64,000 nucleotides of DNA from Pyrinomonadaceae bacterium (lineage in GTDB: Bacteria; Acidobacteriota; Blastocatellia; Pyrinomonadales; Pyrinomonadaceae). The translations under genes were made by a program, and so were the position numbers. The stretch spans positions 1-64,000 of the forward strand of contig JAJTWY010000003.1 in NCBI GenBank assembly GCA_021463165.1, given 5' to 3'. Below, one piece after another: positions 35,093 through 44,659 of this stretch (positions within the stretch are counted from its first letter, which is position 1; each line of letters starts with the position of its first letter). The notes under the pieces are model-generated. The model did not search any database and was not told where the DNA came from. It worked only from the letters and a program-made list of their open reading frames with translations.

Positions 35093-35916
35093 GCGGCGCA
35101 TATCACGATGATGCGACATCAGCCACGGATGCCGGCTCGGCCTATGTTTTTGCCCGTACGGGGGACGTCTGGACGGAGCAGCAAAAATTGACCGCATCGG
35201 ATCGGGCTGAGAATGACTCTTTCGGGTCGGCGGTCGCGATCAGCGGAGATACGGTAGTGATCGGAGCTTTCTTCGATGACACTCCACGCGGCGAAAGTTC
35301 AGGCTCCGCCTACATCTTCACGCGAAATGGCACACTATGGAGCGAACAGCAGAAATTGATAGCTTCGGACGGAGGCCCTATAGACGATTTTGGCTACTCG
35401 GCCACGATCAGCGGAGATACCATAGTTGTTGGCTCGACAGGAGCTGACACGCCTAGTGGCACGAATACGGGATCAGCGTACGTCTACACACGTGCGGGAA
35501 ATCTTTGGACCGAACAGCAAAAGCTCGCGGCCGCTGATGGGGCAGACACAGATTTTTTTGGCAGCTCGGTGGCGTTCAACGGAAACACGGTGTTTGTGGG
35601 GGCATTCTTCGATGACCTCGCGGTTGGCGATAACGCCGGTTCGGCGTATGTCTTTGCAGAACCTGGCGTGTCGGTGGGAGGCCGCGTTTCTACGCCGTCA
35701 GGCCTGGCCCTTCGCAACGCGGTCGTAGTAATGACCGACAGCCAGAATGTCCGACGAACGGCGACTACTAGCTCGTTCGGCCTTTACTCATTCGATAATA
35801 TCCGCATCGGCGAGACCTACACCATAGGGATCCAATCGAAACGCTTTCGATTTTCGCCACGAATATTACAATTCGCCGCAAGCGTTAACAATCTCGATTT
35901 TACAGGGTTCGAATAA
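35093..35916 (+). pseudogene. 3' fragment of an FG-GAP repeat protein with carboxypeptidase-regulatory-like tail
   Basis: The frame is open from 35068 and resembles FG-GAP repeats from ~35095 on (GAYHDD, then DAGSAYVFARTGDVWTEQQKL). Three further repeats follow (FGSAVAISGDTVVIGAFFDD and variants). The last ~80 residues are the carboxypeptidase-regulatory-like module also found at the end of the protein at 1-630. No plausible start or signal peptide precedes the first repeat; TTG 35188 falls inside a repeat. FG-GAP proteins are normally secreted beta-propellers. The 5' part is lost at the join with the cyclase fragment. Confidence 0.75.
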
Positions 35917-35954
35917 GGTCTCTATGGATCGGCAAGCTAACGGGCGAACAGTTG

Positions 35955-37004
35955 TCACCTCGATCTCTGAGGCATCAGTTCGCGAACCACCAAGCCCCTT
36001 TTTGCTATCAATATCCAACCGACGGCAGTCCAGAAGAGGATACGTCCCTTTCGAATGATGGCTAACGTCAAACCGACGCCTGATGCGAGGGCGACGACCT
36101 CGCCAATGAACTGAGCACCGGCTTCATCGACGCCGATATTGAATGGGATCAGCTTGAAAACGATAGTGACGAGACGACTAACCGTCTCGAGGATAAATGC
36201 GCTTGCGAAGCCTGCAGTCTCCGTTATCCGACTTAGGATGTAGTAGACTTCGGCGACTCCGAGCAAATGATACACAACCTCCAGTAAGCAGATCGGTACA
36301 AATCGTCTCGGGTGCTGACGATAGAAACCGTATATGAGATCTTCGAACAGCCTCACCTGCCAACGGCCGCGCTCGAGGATACGTCCGAGGATGCCGCGCT
36401 CGTTAACCCAGTTGCAGATCCAGCTCGCAATATGCCACTGGCGAACGACCATTAGAATGCCAAGGAGGATTAGGACGCCCAGTGTGACCGCAAGGACGAC
36501 GAGCATAGATGTGAAATCACTTGTAGCCGCGGTAACGCTCAAAAGGATCAATGCTCCCGCTATCAGGTAGAGTCCGGTCACGAGACTATAGAAAAGATTC
36601 TCCGTGGCGACGGAGGAGAGGCCGACGACCAATGGAAGTCGACAGCGAACTGCTACTGCCTTCGAGGTGCCGCTTATCAGAATACCTAACGGAATGGTGC
36701 TGCTCATTGCTTCGCCGATCATTACCGCAGGGATCGTATCTTTCAGGCTCAGTCGATGCGGCTCGTGGACCGAAAGCTTCCAAGCGTACGCCCGGCAGCA
36801 GATCCGGATGAAATAGTTAATAAGGATAACCGCAAAGCCGGCAATACCGAATTTCCTTATCCCATCCACTATTTCGTTGATCCCGATCGAATAGGCAAGA
36901 AGTATAAACAGTCCGATCCCGAAGACTGTCAGGATGATCGCCGCGATCTTTATTTTTGAAAATGATCTTGGGAGCGGACGGTCGTTCTCAGACATGGAAC
37001 TCAA
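35955..37004 (-). CDS. Flippase-like integral membrane protein (LPG synthase TM / UPF0104 family)
   Basis: A 349-aa membrane protein with about eight hydrophobic helices, resembling the transmembrane domain of lysylphosphatidylglycerol synthase (MprF) and UPF0104 proteins. Family features are YFIRICCRAYAWKL early, GEAMSSTIPLGI in the middle and the conserved FNIGVDEAGAQF near the end. Relatives flip lipids or act beside glycosyltransferases; no synthase domain is attached. It is divergent from the acyl-CoA dehydrogenase operon. Confidence 0.8.
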   Translation of the reverse strand: MSSMSENDRPLPRSFSKIKIAAIILTVFGIGLFILLAYSIGINEIVDGIRKFGIAGFAVILINYFIRICCRAYAWKLSVHEPHRLSLKDTIPAVMIGEAMSSTIPLGILISGTSKAVAVRCRLPLVVGLSSVATENLFYSLVTGLYLIAGALILLSVTAATSDFTSMLVVLAVTLGVLILLGILMVVRQWHIASWICNWVNERGILGRILERGRWQVRLFEDLIYGFYRQHPRRFVPICLLEVVYHLLGVAEVYYILSRITETAGFASAFILETVSRLVTIVFKLIPFNIGVDEAGAQFIGEVVALASGVGLTLAIIRKGRILFWTAVGWILIAKRGLVVRELMPQRSR

Positions 37005-37085
37005 GTTTATTGCCTTTGCCAGTAGGCTTGACTAAAATGTTATTTTATCAGTTTCAATAAACAAAGTACTTATTAGGACAAAAGT

Positions 37086-38264
37086 ATGAGCACAGGTACC
37101 GCAGCGGCTTTATCGAATGCCGGATTGACTGTTTTGTCGGAAGAGGAAGAACTCTTCCGAGCCTCGGTTCGGGAGTTTGCTGAAGGTGAGGTTCGGCCGC
37201 GCGTCGAACATATGGAAAGGGAGGCGAAACTAGACCCTGCTCTTGTCAAGCAGTGTTTCGAGCTTGGTTTGATGGCTATCGAGTCGCCCGAGGAATACGG
37301 CGGCGCCGGTTCGACGATCTTTAACGCGATCCTCGCTATTGAGGAATTGGCCCGGGTCGATGCATCGATCTCAGTGTTCGTGGATGTGCACAATACGCTC
37401 GTTACAAACGCAATGATGCGTTGGGCAAACGACGAGCAAAAGAAAGAATACATGCCGCAGCTCGCGTCTGGGCGCGTAGGAGCATACGCTCTGAGCGAGG
37501 CCTCGTCGGGCAGCGACGCGTTCGCGCTAAAAACGCGCGCGGTCGATATGGGCGATCATTATGAACTGAATGGCCAAAAGCTATGGATCACCAACGGAAA
37601 TGAAGCAGAGATCTTTCTGGTGTTCGCAACCCTGGATCCGGACGCCGGCTACAAGGGAATTACGGCTTTTATTGTCGAGAAGTCATTTGAAGGCTTCTCG
37701 GTAGGAAAGAAGGAAGACAAGCTCGGTATTCGCGCAAGTTCGACGACCGAACTAATATTTGACGGCTGCCGAGTCCCAAAGCAGAACGTCCTCGGAGAAA
37801 TCGGCAAAGGCTATAAAGTCTCTATCGAGACGCTCAACGAAGGGCGCATTGGGATAGCCGCTCAGATGCTTGGCATAGCACAGGGCGCCTACGAATGTGC
37901 GCTTAAATACACGGCTGAACGCGAACAGTTCGGCTCGACGCTCAACAGCTTTCAGGCCGTGCAATTCCAACTCGCCGAAATGGCTGTCGAGATCGAAGCG
38001 ACGCGTCTGCTCGTTTACAACGCCGCGCGGCTAAAAGACGCCGGCAAATCATTCTTGAAAGAAGCCGCGATCGCAAAACTCTATTCCTCACGCTGTGCCG
38101 AACGCGTCTCGTCAAAGGCAATCGAACTCTACGGCGGCTACGGCTACGTCAAGGATTACCCGGTCGAAAAATTCTGGCGTGATAGTAAGATCGGCTCCAT
38201 CTACGAAGGCACGTCAAACATGCAGCTGCAGACAATCGCTAAACTAATAACAAGTGGTAAATAA
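37086..38264 (+). CDS. Acyl-CoA dehydrogenase
   Basis: FAD-dependent oxidation of an acyl-CoA to the enoyl-CoA in beta-oxidation or amino-acid breakdown; 392 aa, full length. AYALSEASSGSDAFALKT and LWITNGNEAEIFLVFA are the substrate and FAD motifs, and the catalytic base is E374 in IYEGTS. The chain length preferred is not evident (short-chain or branched is most likely by similarity). It is the first gene of an operon with GNAT, a membrane protein and a radical SAM protein. Confidence 0.93.
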   Translation: MSTGTAAALSNAGLTVLSEEEELFRASVREFAEGEVRPRVEHMEREAKLDPALVKQCFELGLMAIESPEEYGGAGSTIFNAILAIEELARVDASISVFVDVHNTLVTNAMMRWANDEQKKEYMPQLASGRVGAYALSEASSGSDAFALKTRAVDMGDHYELNGQKLWITNGNEAEIFLVFATLDPDAGYKGITAFIVEKSFEGFSVGKKEDKLGIRASSTTELIFDGCRVPKQNVLGEIGKGYKVSIETLNEGRIGIAAQMLGIAQGAYECALKYTAEREQFGSTLNSFQAVQFQLAEMAVEIEATRLLVYNAARLKDAGKSFLKEAAIAKLYSSRCAERVSSKAIELYGGYGYVKDYPVEKFWRDSKIGSIYEGTSNMQLQTIAKLITSGK

Positions 38265-38788
38265 TGTCCGAGATCTCGATTCGTCAGGCTACATCTGACG
38301 ATGCAAAGCTGCTGACCGATCTTTCTTACACGACGTTTTGGGATGCGTTTGCGCATCATCCGAAAAACGCCCCGGACGACCTGAACCACTACATGCGACA
38401 GGCGTTTAGTATCGAACAAATTTCGGCCGAGCTCGCCAAGGAGAATGACATTTTTCTCATTGGCGAAGTCGAAGGCCAGCCAGCTGGTTATGCAAAACTT
38501 GTGATCGAAAGCATGGAGGCAGGCATCACGGCAACTCGACCGGTCGAGCTCTCACGGCTCTATTCGCATCAGGAATACATCGGTAAAGGCGTCGGGCAAA
38601 ATTTGATGGACGCATGCTTCGAGCGTGCTCGCTTGGAAAACCGCGACGTGATGTGGCTGGGTGTTTGGGAATACAATCCGCGAGCGCAGCGGTTTTATGA
38701 AAAGAACGGCTTTCGTGTCGTCGGCAAACACATTTTCCAACTCGGCTCTGATCCCCAGATCGATCTGTTAATGCAACGCGCCGTTTGA
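38264..38788 (+). CDS. GNAT-family N-acetyltransferase
   Basis: A 174-aa acetyl-CoA-dependent transferase. The acetyl-CoA site is in YIGKGVGQNLMDACFERA (Q/RxxGxG/A type), and the late NPRAQRFYEKNGFRVVGKH is typical. The substrate is unknown. Its ATG shares a base with the dehydrogenase stop (TAATG), so it is translationally coupled. Confidence 0.88.
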   Translation: MSEISIRQATSDDAKLLTDLSYTTFWDAFAHHPKNAPDDLNHYMRQAFSIEQISAELAKENDIFLIGEVEGQPAGYAKLVIESMEAGITATRPVELSRLYSHQEYIGKGVGQNLMDACFERARLENRDVMWLGVWEYNPRAQRFYEKNGFRVVGKHIFQLGSDPQIDLLMQRAV

Positions 38789-39213
38789 GCCGGGCGGCGA
38801 CTTTGTTCTTCGTGGATACGCGGGTCTATCTAAGGGCACTCGTTGTTTGGTTTGGCATAATTGCCGGCGAAACGCTTCACGGTGTTTTTCGCGGCCTGAT
38901 TCTAGTGCCGCTTATGGGCGATCTGACGGCAAGACAGATAGGTGTTGTCATCGGGTCGCTAATAATACTTGCCGTCAGCTATCTCACTGTCATCTGGATC
39001 GGCGCTGCGGCTCGCTTGCAGCTTATCACTGTCGGGATCGTATGGGTAACCTTGACCGTTTCGTTTGAGGTGCTCCTGGGCCGTGTTCTGCTTGGCCTTG
39101 ATTGGAATCGTATTCTTTCCGACTACGACATCGGCCGTGGTGGATTTATGCCGTTCGGACTATTGTTCATGGCGGCATCGCCGCTTATCGCTTTTTGGCT
39201 AAGAAGCCGGTAA
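38785..39213 (+). CDS. Small membrane protein with about four helices
   Basis: A 142-aa hydrophobic protein with helices at about 17-35, 48-67, 74-95 and 118-138, and a conserved-looking GETLHGVFRGL segment after the first. A TTG start at 38785 overlaps the GNAT stop; GTG 38811 is an alternative. No family is recognised. It lies in the middle of the acyl-CoA dehydrogenase operon. Confidence 0.6.
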   Translation: MSRAATLFFVDTRVYLRALVVWFGIIAGETLHGVFRGLILVPLMGDLTARQIGVVIGSLIILAVSYLTVIWIGAAARLQLITVGIVWVTLTVSFEVLLGRVLLGLDWNRILSDYDIGRGGFMPFGLLFMAASPLIAFWLRSR

Positions 39214-39275
39214 ACGGCGGCTTCTTCTTGAATTCAGATTTGAAATCTCTCCGTGGGTGCGATAGTGTTGCAGGC

Positions 39276-40301
39276 GTGCGACAAGGTATTAACCCACCAA
39301 ACCCCTACAACAAATACTCGGCCGAATATATCGGCGAGCCACCGCCGACAAAGCTTGAGGTATTTGAGGAAACCTCGACCAAAAGGATAATCACGAAAGC
39401 GTTTGCGAGCGATTGGGAAGGTGGCTGGCGATACACGGTCAACTGCTATCGCGGGTGTGTTCACGGCTGCACATATTGTTTTGCGCGGCAGTATCATGAG
39501 TATCTAGGCTACGGCGCCGGGACGGACTTTGAGACAAAGATCGTAGTCAAATCAAACGCGCCGCAACTTTTGCGACAAGAGTTAAAAAAGTGTCGCGACA
39601 AAATGCCGCATCTCGATTTTTCGTTTGCTACCGACCCATACATCGCTCTCGAAGCTGAATATAAGTTAACTCGTCAATGTTTAGAGGTTTGCGCTGAGTT
39701 TCGCGTGCCCGTCGGCGTGATCACAAAATCACCGCTCGTCACGCGCGACATCGATGTTCTGAAAAGGCTGCGCAAAGTCACGGTGTTTTTTTCGCTGCCG
39801 TTTCTTACAAAAGAAAAATCCAATCCATTCGAGCCTTACACGCCGGTGCCCGAAGCGCGCTTTCGCGCAATGAAAACCGTCGCCGACGCCGGTGTCGAGG
39901 TCGGCATCGGCATTGCTCCGGTAATTCCGGGATATAACGAATCCGACATTCCGGGTTTGCTCGAGAGAGCGAAAGATTGCGGCGCAACGCGCGCATTTAT
40001 GTCTTTGCTGCATCTCGACACTGATTCGATCGAAGAATATTTTGTAGCAAAAATGCACGAGCGTTTGCCGCCCACGCGCGTCAACAAGATCATCAACACC
40101 ATCAAGCGCGAACGCGGCGGTAGCCTCCGTCACAAAACCTACAATGAACGAATGATGGGCACGACGGAGCAATGGGAGGTAACACAGAAACTTTTCGAGT
40201 TCCAAGCCCGAAGACTTGGGTTCAATGCTCGACCCAATGTATCGGAAAATGGCCCTGACGAGGCTGTTGCCCCCGTCCAAGAGCAGCGGAGACTTTTCTA
40301 G
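39276..40301 (+). CDS. Radical SAM protein (Rv2578c/SplB-like)
   Basis: Radical SAM enzyme with the cluster motif CVHGCTYC (C-x3-C-x2-C) followed by FARQYHEYLG. INPPNPYNKY near the N-terminus, SFATDPYIALEAEYKLTR and GVITKSPLVTRDIDVL match the Rv2578c-like group related to spore photoproduct lyase. The frame is open back to 39102, but that would overlap the membrane-protein gene by 112 bp. GTG 39276 (341 aa) or TTG 39240 is more likely. The reaction is unknown. Confidence 0.82.
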   Translation: MRQGINPPNPYNKYSAEYIGEPPPTKLEVFEETSTKRIITKAFASDWEGGWRYTVNCYRGCVHGCTYCFARQYHEYLGYGAGTDFETKIVVKSNAPQLLRQELKKCRDKMPHLDFSFATDPYIALEAEYKLTRQCLEVCAEFRVPVGVITKSPLVTRDIDVLKRLRKVTVFFSLPFLTKEKSNPFEPYTPVPEARFRAMKTVADAGVEVGIGIAPVIPGYNESDIPGLLERAKDCGATRAFMSLLHLDTDSIEEYFVAKMHERLPPTRVNKIINTIKRERGGSLRHKTYNERMMGTTEQWEVTQKLFEFQARRLGFNARPNVSENGPDEAVAPVQEQRRLF

Positions 40302-40498
40302 TACTTGGTCATCGAAACCGCGTCATGCAGGCGCCGACTTGTTTCTCCGAGCTGAGGTTTCCATGCCGGCGGATCAACGGCGCTCGATCTTTATGTTCGG
40401 TATGGGCAAAGCGGATGGGCCGGCACGCGCAGGGTACTTGTTATCAAACTAAGTCTGGTGTACGATTTTCGGCACAAATAGGGAGGAAAAAGCTATCA

Positions 40499-41047
40499 AT
40501 GAAAATCAAATTAGCGTCAGCTACCCTTGTTCTCCTGCTTACCGTAGGCTTTGCTGCGGCCCAGCCGCGAAAGCCAGTGATTTTGCCGATCAAGAGTCTT
40601 GCCAACCAAACTGTGACGGTGGATGGAACGCTGACCACCGGCGTAAAGTTAATGGACTATTCCTGGGCATGGAACAGCGCCAACGCATGTTTTGTTGAGA
40701 CCCAGAAAAGCAAGTATACGGGAAATCACGTATTTTACGTGACCGATCTGCCACGGCGTTCGATCCTGACCGTAACGCTGAAGCCCAAAAAAAGCGGGGT
40801 CAATATGAGTCTGTATGGGTATCAGATCGGTGTCGGTCAAGCGATTCTGCCCGAGGACTTGCATTCCTCTGTAACGTGCGAAGCAGATCACAAATGGGAT
40901 AACCCTAGACGCGGCAAGACGCAGGGTGACGAACGGATCATCAGTTTTAATTCAACGACGAATTCTTACAGCGTAGTCATCGGTGTGACCGGTGCCGATG
41001 GTCTTACGGAAGGTGATTTTACGCTTGAGATATCGCTAAAACAGTAG
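40499..41047 (+). CDS. Exported beta-rich protein of unknown function
   Basis: A 182-aa protein starting at ATG 40499 with an AGGGAGG ribosome-binding site (~40480). The signal peptide ends near GFAAAQ. The mature part is predicted beta-rich with an invariant-looking CFVETQKSKYTGNHVFYVTDL segment and resembles pre-peptidase C-terminal (PPC)-type domains of secreted bacterial proteins. No catalytic motif is seen. An upstream in-frame extension has no coding features. It is 3 bp from the TPR gene. Confidence 0.65.
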   Translation: MKIKLASATLVLLLTVGFAAAQPRKPVILPIKSLANQTVTVDGTLTTGVKLMDYSWAWNSANACFVETQKSKYTGNHVFYVTDLPRRSILTVTLKPKKSGVNMSLYGYQIGVGQAILPEDLHSSVTCEADHKWDNPRRGKTQGDERIISFNSTTNSYSVVIGVTGADGLTEGDFTLEISLKQ

Positions 41048-41050
41048 AAT

Positions 41051-41368
41051 ATGCATGATCGTATTGAAGTTTTCCGCCAGATGCTTGACGCCGAACCAGC
41101 GAATACCATGGTCATGTTTGGCCTTGCGAAGGAGTATGAAAAGATCGGGCAGCATGACAAGGTGATCGCGATGCTCGAGGAATATCTTTCGTTGGCGGAT
41201 GATGAGGGCAATGCTTACGGCACCCTGGCAAATGCTTATCTAATGACCGGTGACCGGGAGAAAGCGATCGAGACCTATCGAAAGGGTATCGATGTTTCGA
41301 TGGCGCATGGCCATCCTTCAATGGCACACGAGTATCGCCTGGCCCTCGACCTCGATCTGGCTGACTGA
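41051..41368 (+). CDS. Small tetratricopeptide-repeat protein
   Basis: A 105-aa soluble protein made of about 2.5 TPR units (MLDAEPANTMVMFGLAKEYEKIG, then LADDEGNAYGTLANAYLMTGDREKAIETY). TPRs mediate protein-protein contacts. It is packed between a secreted protein and a VOC protein with gaps of 3 and 5 bp, suggesting one message. Confidence 0.8.
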   Translation: MHDRIEVFRQMLDAEPANTMVMFGLAKEYEKIGQHDKVIAMLEEYLSLADDEGNAYGTLANAYLMTGDREKAIETYRKGIDVSMAHGHPSMAHEYRLALDLDLAD

Positions 41369-41373
41369 TCCAC

Positions 41374-41748
41374 GTGAAGGCGCATTTTATACTGTATGTA
41401 AACGACCAGGTGCGGGCAACGGCCTTTTACAGTCAGGTTCTGGACAGGGGGCCCCGGCTCGATGTGGTGGGGATGACCGAATTTGAACTTGGCGAAGGTG
41501 CCGTGCTCGGACTGATGCCGCTCGACGGCGCATCGCGATTGTTGGGGCGTGAACTAACTGAATCCACCCGCCCCAATGAGTGCGCGGAGCTTTATTTAGT
41601 GGTTAACGATCCGCAGGCATATCATATACGGGCAATATCAGCTGGTGGAACGGAGATCAGTCCCTTGGCATTGCGGGACTGGGGCCACGAGGCGGCTTAC
41701 TCGGCCGATCCGTTTGGTACCATCCTCGCGTTTGCTCGAGAGGTATGA
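41374..41748 (+). CDS. VOC-superfamily (glyoxalase/bleomycin-resistance fold) protein
   Basis: A 124-aa protein with two beta-alpha-beta-beta-beta modules. HFILYVNDQVRATAFYSQVLD is the opening motif and ELYLVVNDPQAYHIRAI the start of the second module, and GHEAAYSADPFGTILAFA ends it. Metal ligands are not clear, so enzymatic activity is uncertain. It starts at GTG 41374. Confidence 0.82.
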   Translation: MKAHFILYVNDQVRATAFYSQVLDRGPRLDVVGMTEFELGEGAVLGLMPLDGASRLLGRELTESTRPNECAELYLVVNDPQAYHIRAISAGGTEISPLALRDWGHEAAYSADPFGTILAFAREV

Positions 41749-41788
41749 ACCTATGCTGTCCAATTTGTTCCTATGTTATCGCCAAACC

Positions 41789-42235
41789 CTAGAAGCGCAG
41801 GATCCTGCTTCCCCGTGCTAGGTCTGCCAGTTGACGGCGGATCAAGATGAATGCGTGATTCTTAGGTATTAATATTGTACACAGGCGATAGGTTGTGATG
41901 CTAAAGAAGAGTAACGGGGCGGAGAACAAAATTATCCACGCGAAATAGGATTCTGAGACCCCATACCCGCTAGCGAACCTTATCAATCCAAAAATAAAGG
42001 CAGATATAACAAACAATGGAATGGCGATCAGTGCCGCTGCAATCCAGCGACCCTCGTGACAGGCATTTCTAAGTTCTGACCAGTTGAATGGTATAAAGAA
42101 GAGTGTGACGAGCAGCGTGTAGATCGGGGTCTGAAGAACTGAGGCGACAGCGAGTGTTAGCGCAATACTGAGTACAATACTGCCGATTAGACCGAAGAGG
42201 AGTGCGTACAATATATCCTTGAACTTCTTCTTCAT
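41789..42235 (-). CDS. Small membrane protein of unknown function
   Basis: A 148-aa protein with four hydrophobic helices (~10-30, 34-55, 66-85, 94-118) and basic ends (MKKKFKD; RRQLADLARGSR). No family is recognised. It is 29 bp downstream of the cyclophilin gene on the same strand. Confidence 0.55.
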   Translation of the reverse strand: MKKKFKDILYALLFGLIGSIVLSIALTLAVASVLQTPIYTLLVTLFFIPFNWSELRNACHEGRWIAAALIAIPLFVISAFIFGLIRFASGYGVSESYFAWIILFSAPLLFFSITTYRLCTILIPKNHAFILIRRQLADLARGSRILRF

Positions 42236-42264
42236 TCGATCCTATCAAGGACCTCACCTCATTT

Positions 42265-42951
42265 TTACTGGGGATTGGTGGCAACGCACGCTTGGACCGA
42301 CGCTTTTTTGATCCTAACTGGCTTGTCGGGCTTTTCCTCTGCACCGGGAGCCTTGTTAATAGCGTCGGCTACCTCAATTCCTTTTATCACGCGACCAAAA
42401 GCTGCAAATTTGCCGTCGAGGTGGCTTCCGTTTCCAACGAGAATAAAGAAGTTCGTGGTGGTCGTATTCGGTTCATCCGCGCGGGCCATCGACAAGACCC
42501 CGCGTTCATGTAATATCTTGTTTGGTTCATCGGGGATGGTTCGCCGAGCTCTTGCCCCTAATTCGCGACTTACACCACCGATCCGCGTCCACGCATTTCC
42601 GCCCTGTATGACAAATCCGGGAACAACCCGGCTGAATGTTGTTGTATCGAGAAACCCAGTTGCAACCATATTGAGAAAATTTCGCACGGTTTCAGGTGCA
42701 CTCTCGGGGTACATCTCAGCCTCTATGTCGCCGACCTCTGTTTCGAGTCTGACACATTTTGATGCCATAGCTTTGATATCGGCCTTATCAAAAGGCTCGG
42801 CTGGGAACTGGGGCGTCGGTCGGATGTTAGTCTTGGCAGGTTCACTCGGTGTCGCAGACGGTTTGGCTGTTGGCTCAACCTGTGCGAACGCCGAGACGGT
42901 AAAAAGCAGCGGAACAAAAAGTGATACTACAAAACTTCTTTTCAACGACAC
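42265..42951 (-). CDS. Exported cyclophilin-type peptidyl-prolyl isomerase
   Basis: PPIase that speeds folding of exported proteins. A signal peptide (SFVVSLFVPLLFTVSAFAQ) and a Pro/Thr-rich linker precede the cyclophilin domain, with AEMYPESAPETVRNFLNM, FSRVVPGFVIQGG and FFILVGNGSHLDGKFAAFG as hallmarks. The frame is open to 43029, past the divergent peptidase start, so GTG 42951 (VSLKRS) is preferred; 228 aa. Confidence 0.85.
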   Translation of the reverse strand: MSLKRSFVVSLFVPLLFTVSAFAQVEPTAKPSATPSEPAKTNIRPTPQFPAEPFDKADIKAMASKCVRLETEVGDIEAEMYPESAPETVRNFLNMVATGFLDTTTFSRVVPGFVIQGGNAWTRIGGVSRELGARARRTIPDEPNKILHERGVLSMARADEPNTTTTNFFILVGNGSHLDGKFAAFGRVIKGIEVADAINKAPGAEEKPDKPVRIKKASVQACVATNPQ

Positions 42952-43003
42952 GGCAACATTTTCCAGTAAAACCCCTTCGAGTGTAAAGTGAAATAATCGA
43001 GGT

Positions 43004-44659
43004 ATGTGCATGAGTCTGATGAAAAGCATTTGTATCCTCCTCCTTCTACTAGGTTCGCCCCTTGCGTTATCTGCCCAACGTCAACTTGGCGTACGTCCGA
43101 CCGACACTGGTGGGCCGCTGATGTTCGAACAGGCCGTATATGATGTTCTCGACTATGACGTATCGGTCAAGGCTGACCCGATGTCGCAGTCGATCAGCGG
43201 AACGACGATTATGACAGCGCGGGTCGTGATCCCGACCAACGTGATCGTGGTCGACCTCGATACACCGTTAGCGGTTGAGAAAGTTACCGAAGGCGGCAGT
43301 GTCGTACGCTATCAACGGAAAGAAGGCAGGATCTGGATCTGGTTTCCAATGACGAAACAGGCGGGTGAGATAATCAAGACCTCGATTTCCTACGCAGGAA
43401 AACCCCGTCTCGCACCGAATCCTCCGTGGGTCGGCGGCTTTATGTGGAAGAAGACCCCAAACGGTGCCGACTGGATATCAGTGGCCTTGCAGAATGACGG
43501 AGCTGACCTGCTGTTCCCCTGCAAGGATCATCCTTCAGACAAGGCCGCTACATCGTCCATGCATATCACAGTTCCGGATCCGCTGATCGGGGTCGGACCG
43601 GGAAAGGCCGCCGGAACAAAGAAGAATTCGGATGGAACAACGACGTTCAGTTGGCGAATGACAAACCCGATCTCAAACTACTCGCTGGTTTTCAATGCGG
43701 CGCCCTACCGCTTGATCAAAGATTCGGTCAAAAGCATAACTGGCGAAGACATTCCGATCGAGTTCTACATCCTGCCGGAAAATATCGAAAAAGGCCGAAA
43801 GCTGATCGACGAGACTAAGAAATACAACGCGTTCTTTGAGAAATACCTAGGGCCATTTCCTTTTCGATCCCAGAAACTCGGTATCGTGGAAACGCCCCAC
43901 TTGGGAATGGAGCATTCGACCGCGATCGCATATGGAAATCAGTACAAGTTTGCAGAAGACGGTTTAGATTGGCTGATGTTACATGAATTCGGCCACGAGT
44001 GGTGGGCCAATCTCGTGACGGCTAGCGACTGGCGTGATTTTTGGATCCATGAGGGGTTCCAGTCATTCCTTGATACCTTGTGGGTGGAGGAAACTAAGGG
44101 GAAAGAAGCGTACTTCACCGCTATGAAGAATCGGCAGCGAGGCTTCAAGAATAGACAGCCGGTTGCTCCGCGTGAACCCAAGATCGCGTATCAGGTCTAC
44201 ATGTCTGAGCCAGATTATCTAAATTCTGACGGCGATATATACGGCAAGGGAGCCTACATCCTTCACACGCTTCGCTACCTCATCGGTGACGAGAAGTTTT
44301 TCCGGTCACTTCGCAGAATGTCCTATCCGACGAAGGAAATGGAGGCCATAACCGATGGCAGGCAGACCCGACTCGTCACTACCGACGACTTCAAGACCAT
44401 CGCAGAACAGGAATCGGGGATAGAGCTGGGTTGGTTCTTTGAGCTGTATCTGCGACAACCGAAGCTCCCAAGACTAATTCAGGAGGGTACGCAATTCAGA
44501 TGGGAAACCCCCAATGATCTACCGTTCCCGATGCCGATCGATGTTGTGGTGGACGGTAAGACACAACGAGTGGAAATGCGCGATGGAAAAGGCAGCGTTA
44601 ACGCCGCTGGCGGACCGCTAGTCGTTGACCCACATGGCTGGGTTCTTAGAGCTCAGTAG
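43004..44659 (+). CDS. Exported M1-family zinc aminopeptidase
   Basis: A 551-aa gluzincin with a signal peptide (ending LALSAQ). The zinc site HEFGH (327-331) plus E350 (HEGF) is intact, and GMEHSTA takes the place of the GAMEN exopeptidase motif. The N-terminal beta domain (QSISGTTIMTARVVIP) is typical, while the C-terminal ERAP-like helical domain is absent, so it is a short-form M1. It probably trims imported or periplasmic peptides. Confidence 0.9.
   Translation: MCMSLMKSICILLLLLGSPLALSAQRQLGVRPTDTGGPLMFEQAVYDVLDYDVSVKADPMSQSISGTTIMTARVVIPTNVIVVDLDTPLAVEKVTEGGSVVRYQRKEGRIWIWFPMTKQAGEIIKTSISYAGKPRLAPNPPWVGGFMWKKTPNGADWISVALQNDGADLLFPCKDHPSDKAATSSMHITVPDPLIGVGPGKAAGTKKNSDGTTTFSWRMTNPISNYSLVFNAAPYRLIKDSVKSITGEDIPIEFYILPENIEKGRKLIDETKKYNAFFEKYLGPFPFRSQKLGIVETPHLGMEHSTAIAYGNQYKFAEDGLDWLMLHEFGHEWWANLVTASDWRDFWIHEGFQSFLDTLWVEETKGKEAYFTAMKNRQRGFKNRQPVAPREPKIAYQVYMSEPDYLNSDGDIYGKGAYILHTLRYLIGDEKFFRSLRRMSYPTKEMEAITDGRQTRLVTTDDFKTIAEQESGIELGWFFELYLRQPKLPRLIQEGTQFRWETPNDLPFPMPIDVVVDGKTQRVEMRDGKGSVNAAGGPLVVDPHGWVLRAQ

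Noticed and set aside
34781..35197. A complete 138-aa cyclase-like protein
   Set aside because: The first ~35 residues have no family resemblance and the metal-binding half is absent; treated as a fragment.
35188..35916. FG-GAP protein starting at TTG 35188
   Set aside because: The TTG lies inside a repeat and family sequence continues upstream to ~35095, so it is not the true start.
39729..40280. 183-codon minus-strand frame
   Set aside because: Antisense to the radical SAM gene, whose cluster motif is clear.
42275..42991. 238-codon plus-strand frame
   Set aside because: Antisense to the cyclophilin gene; no recognisable features.
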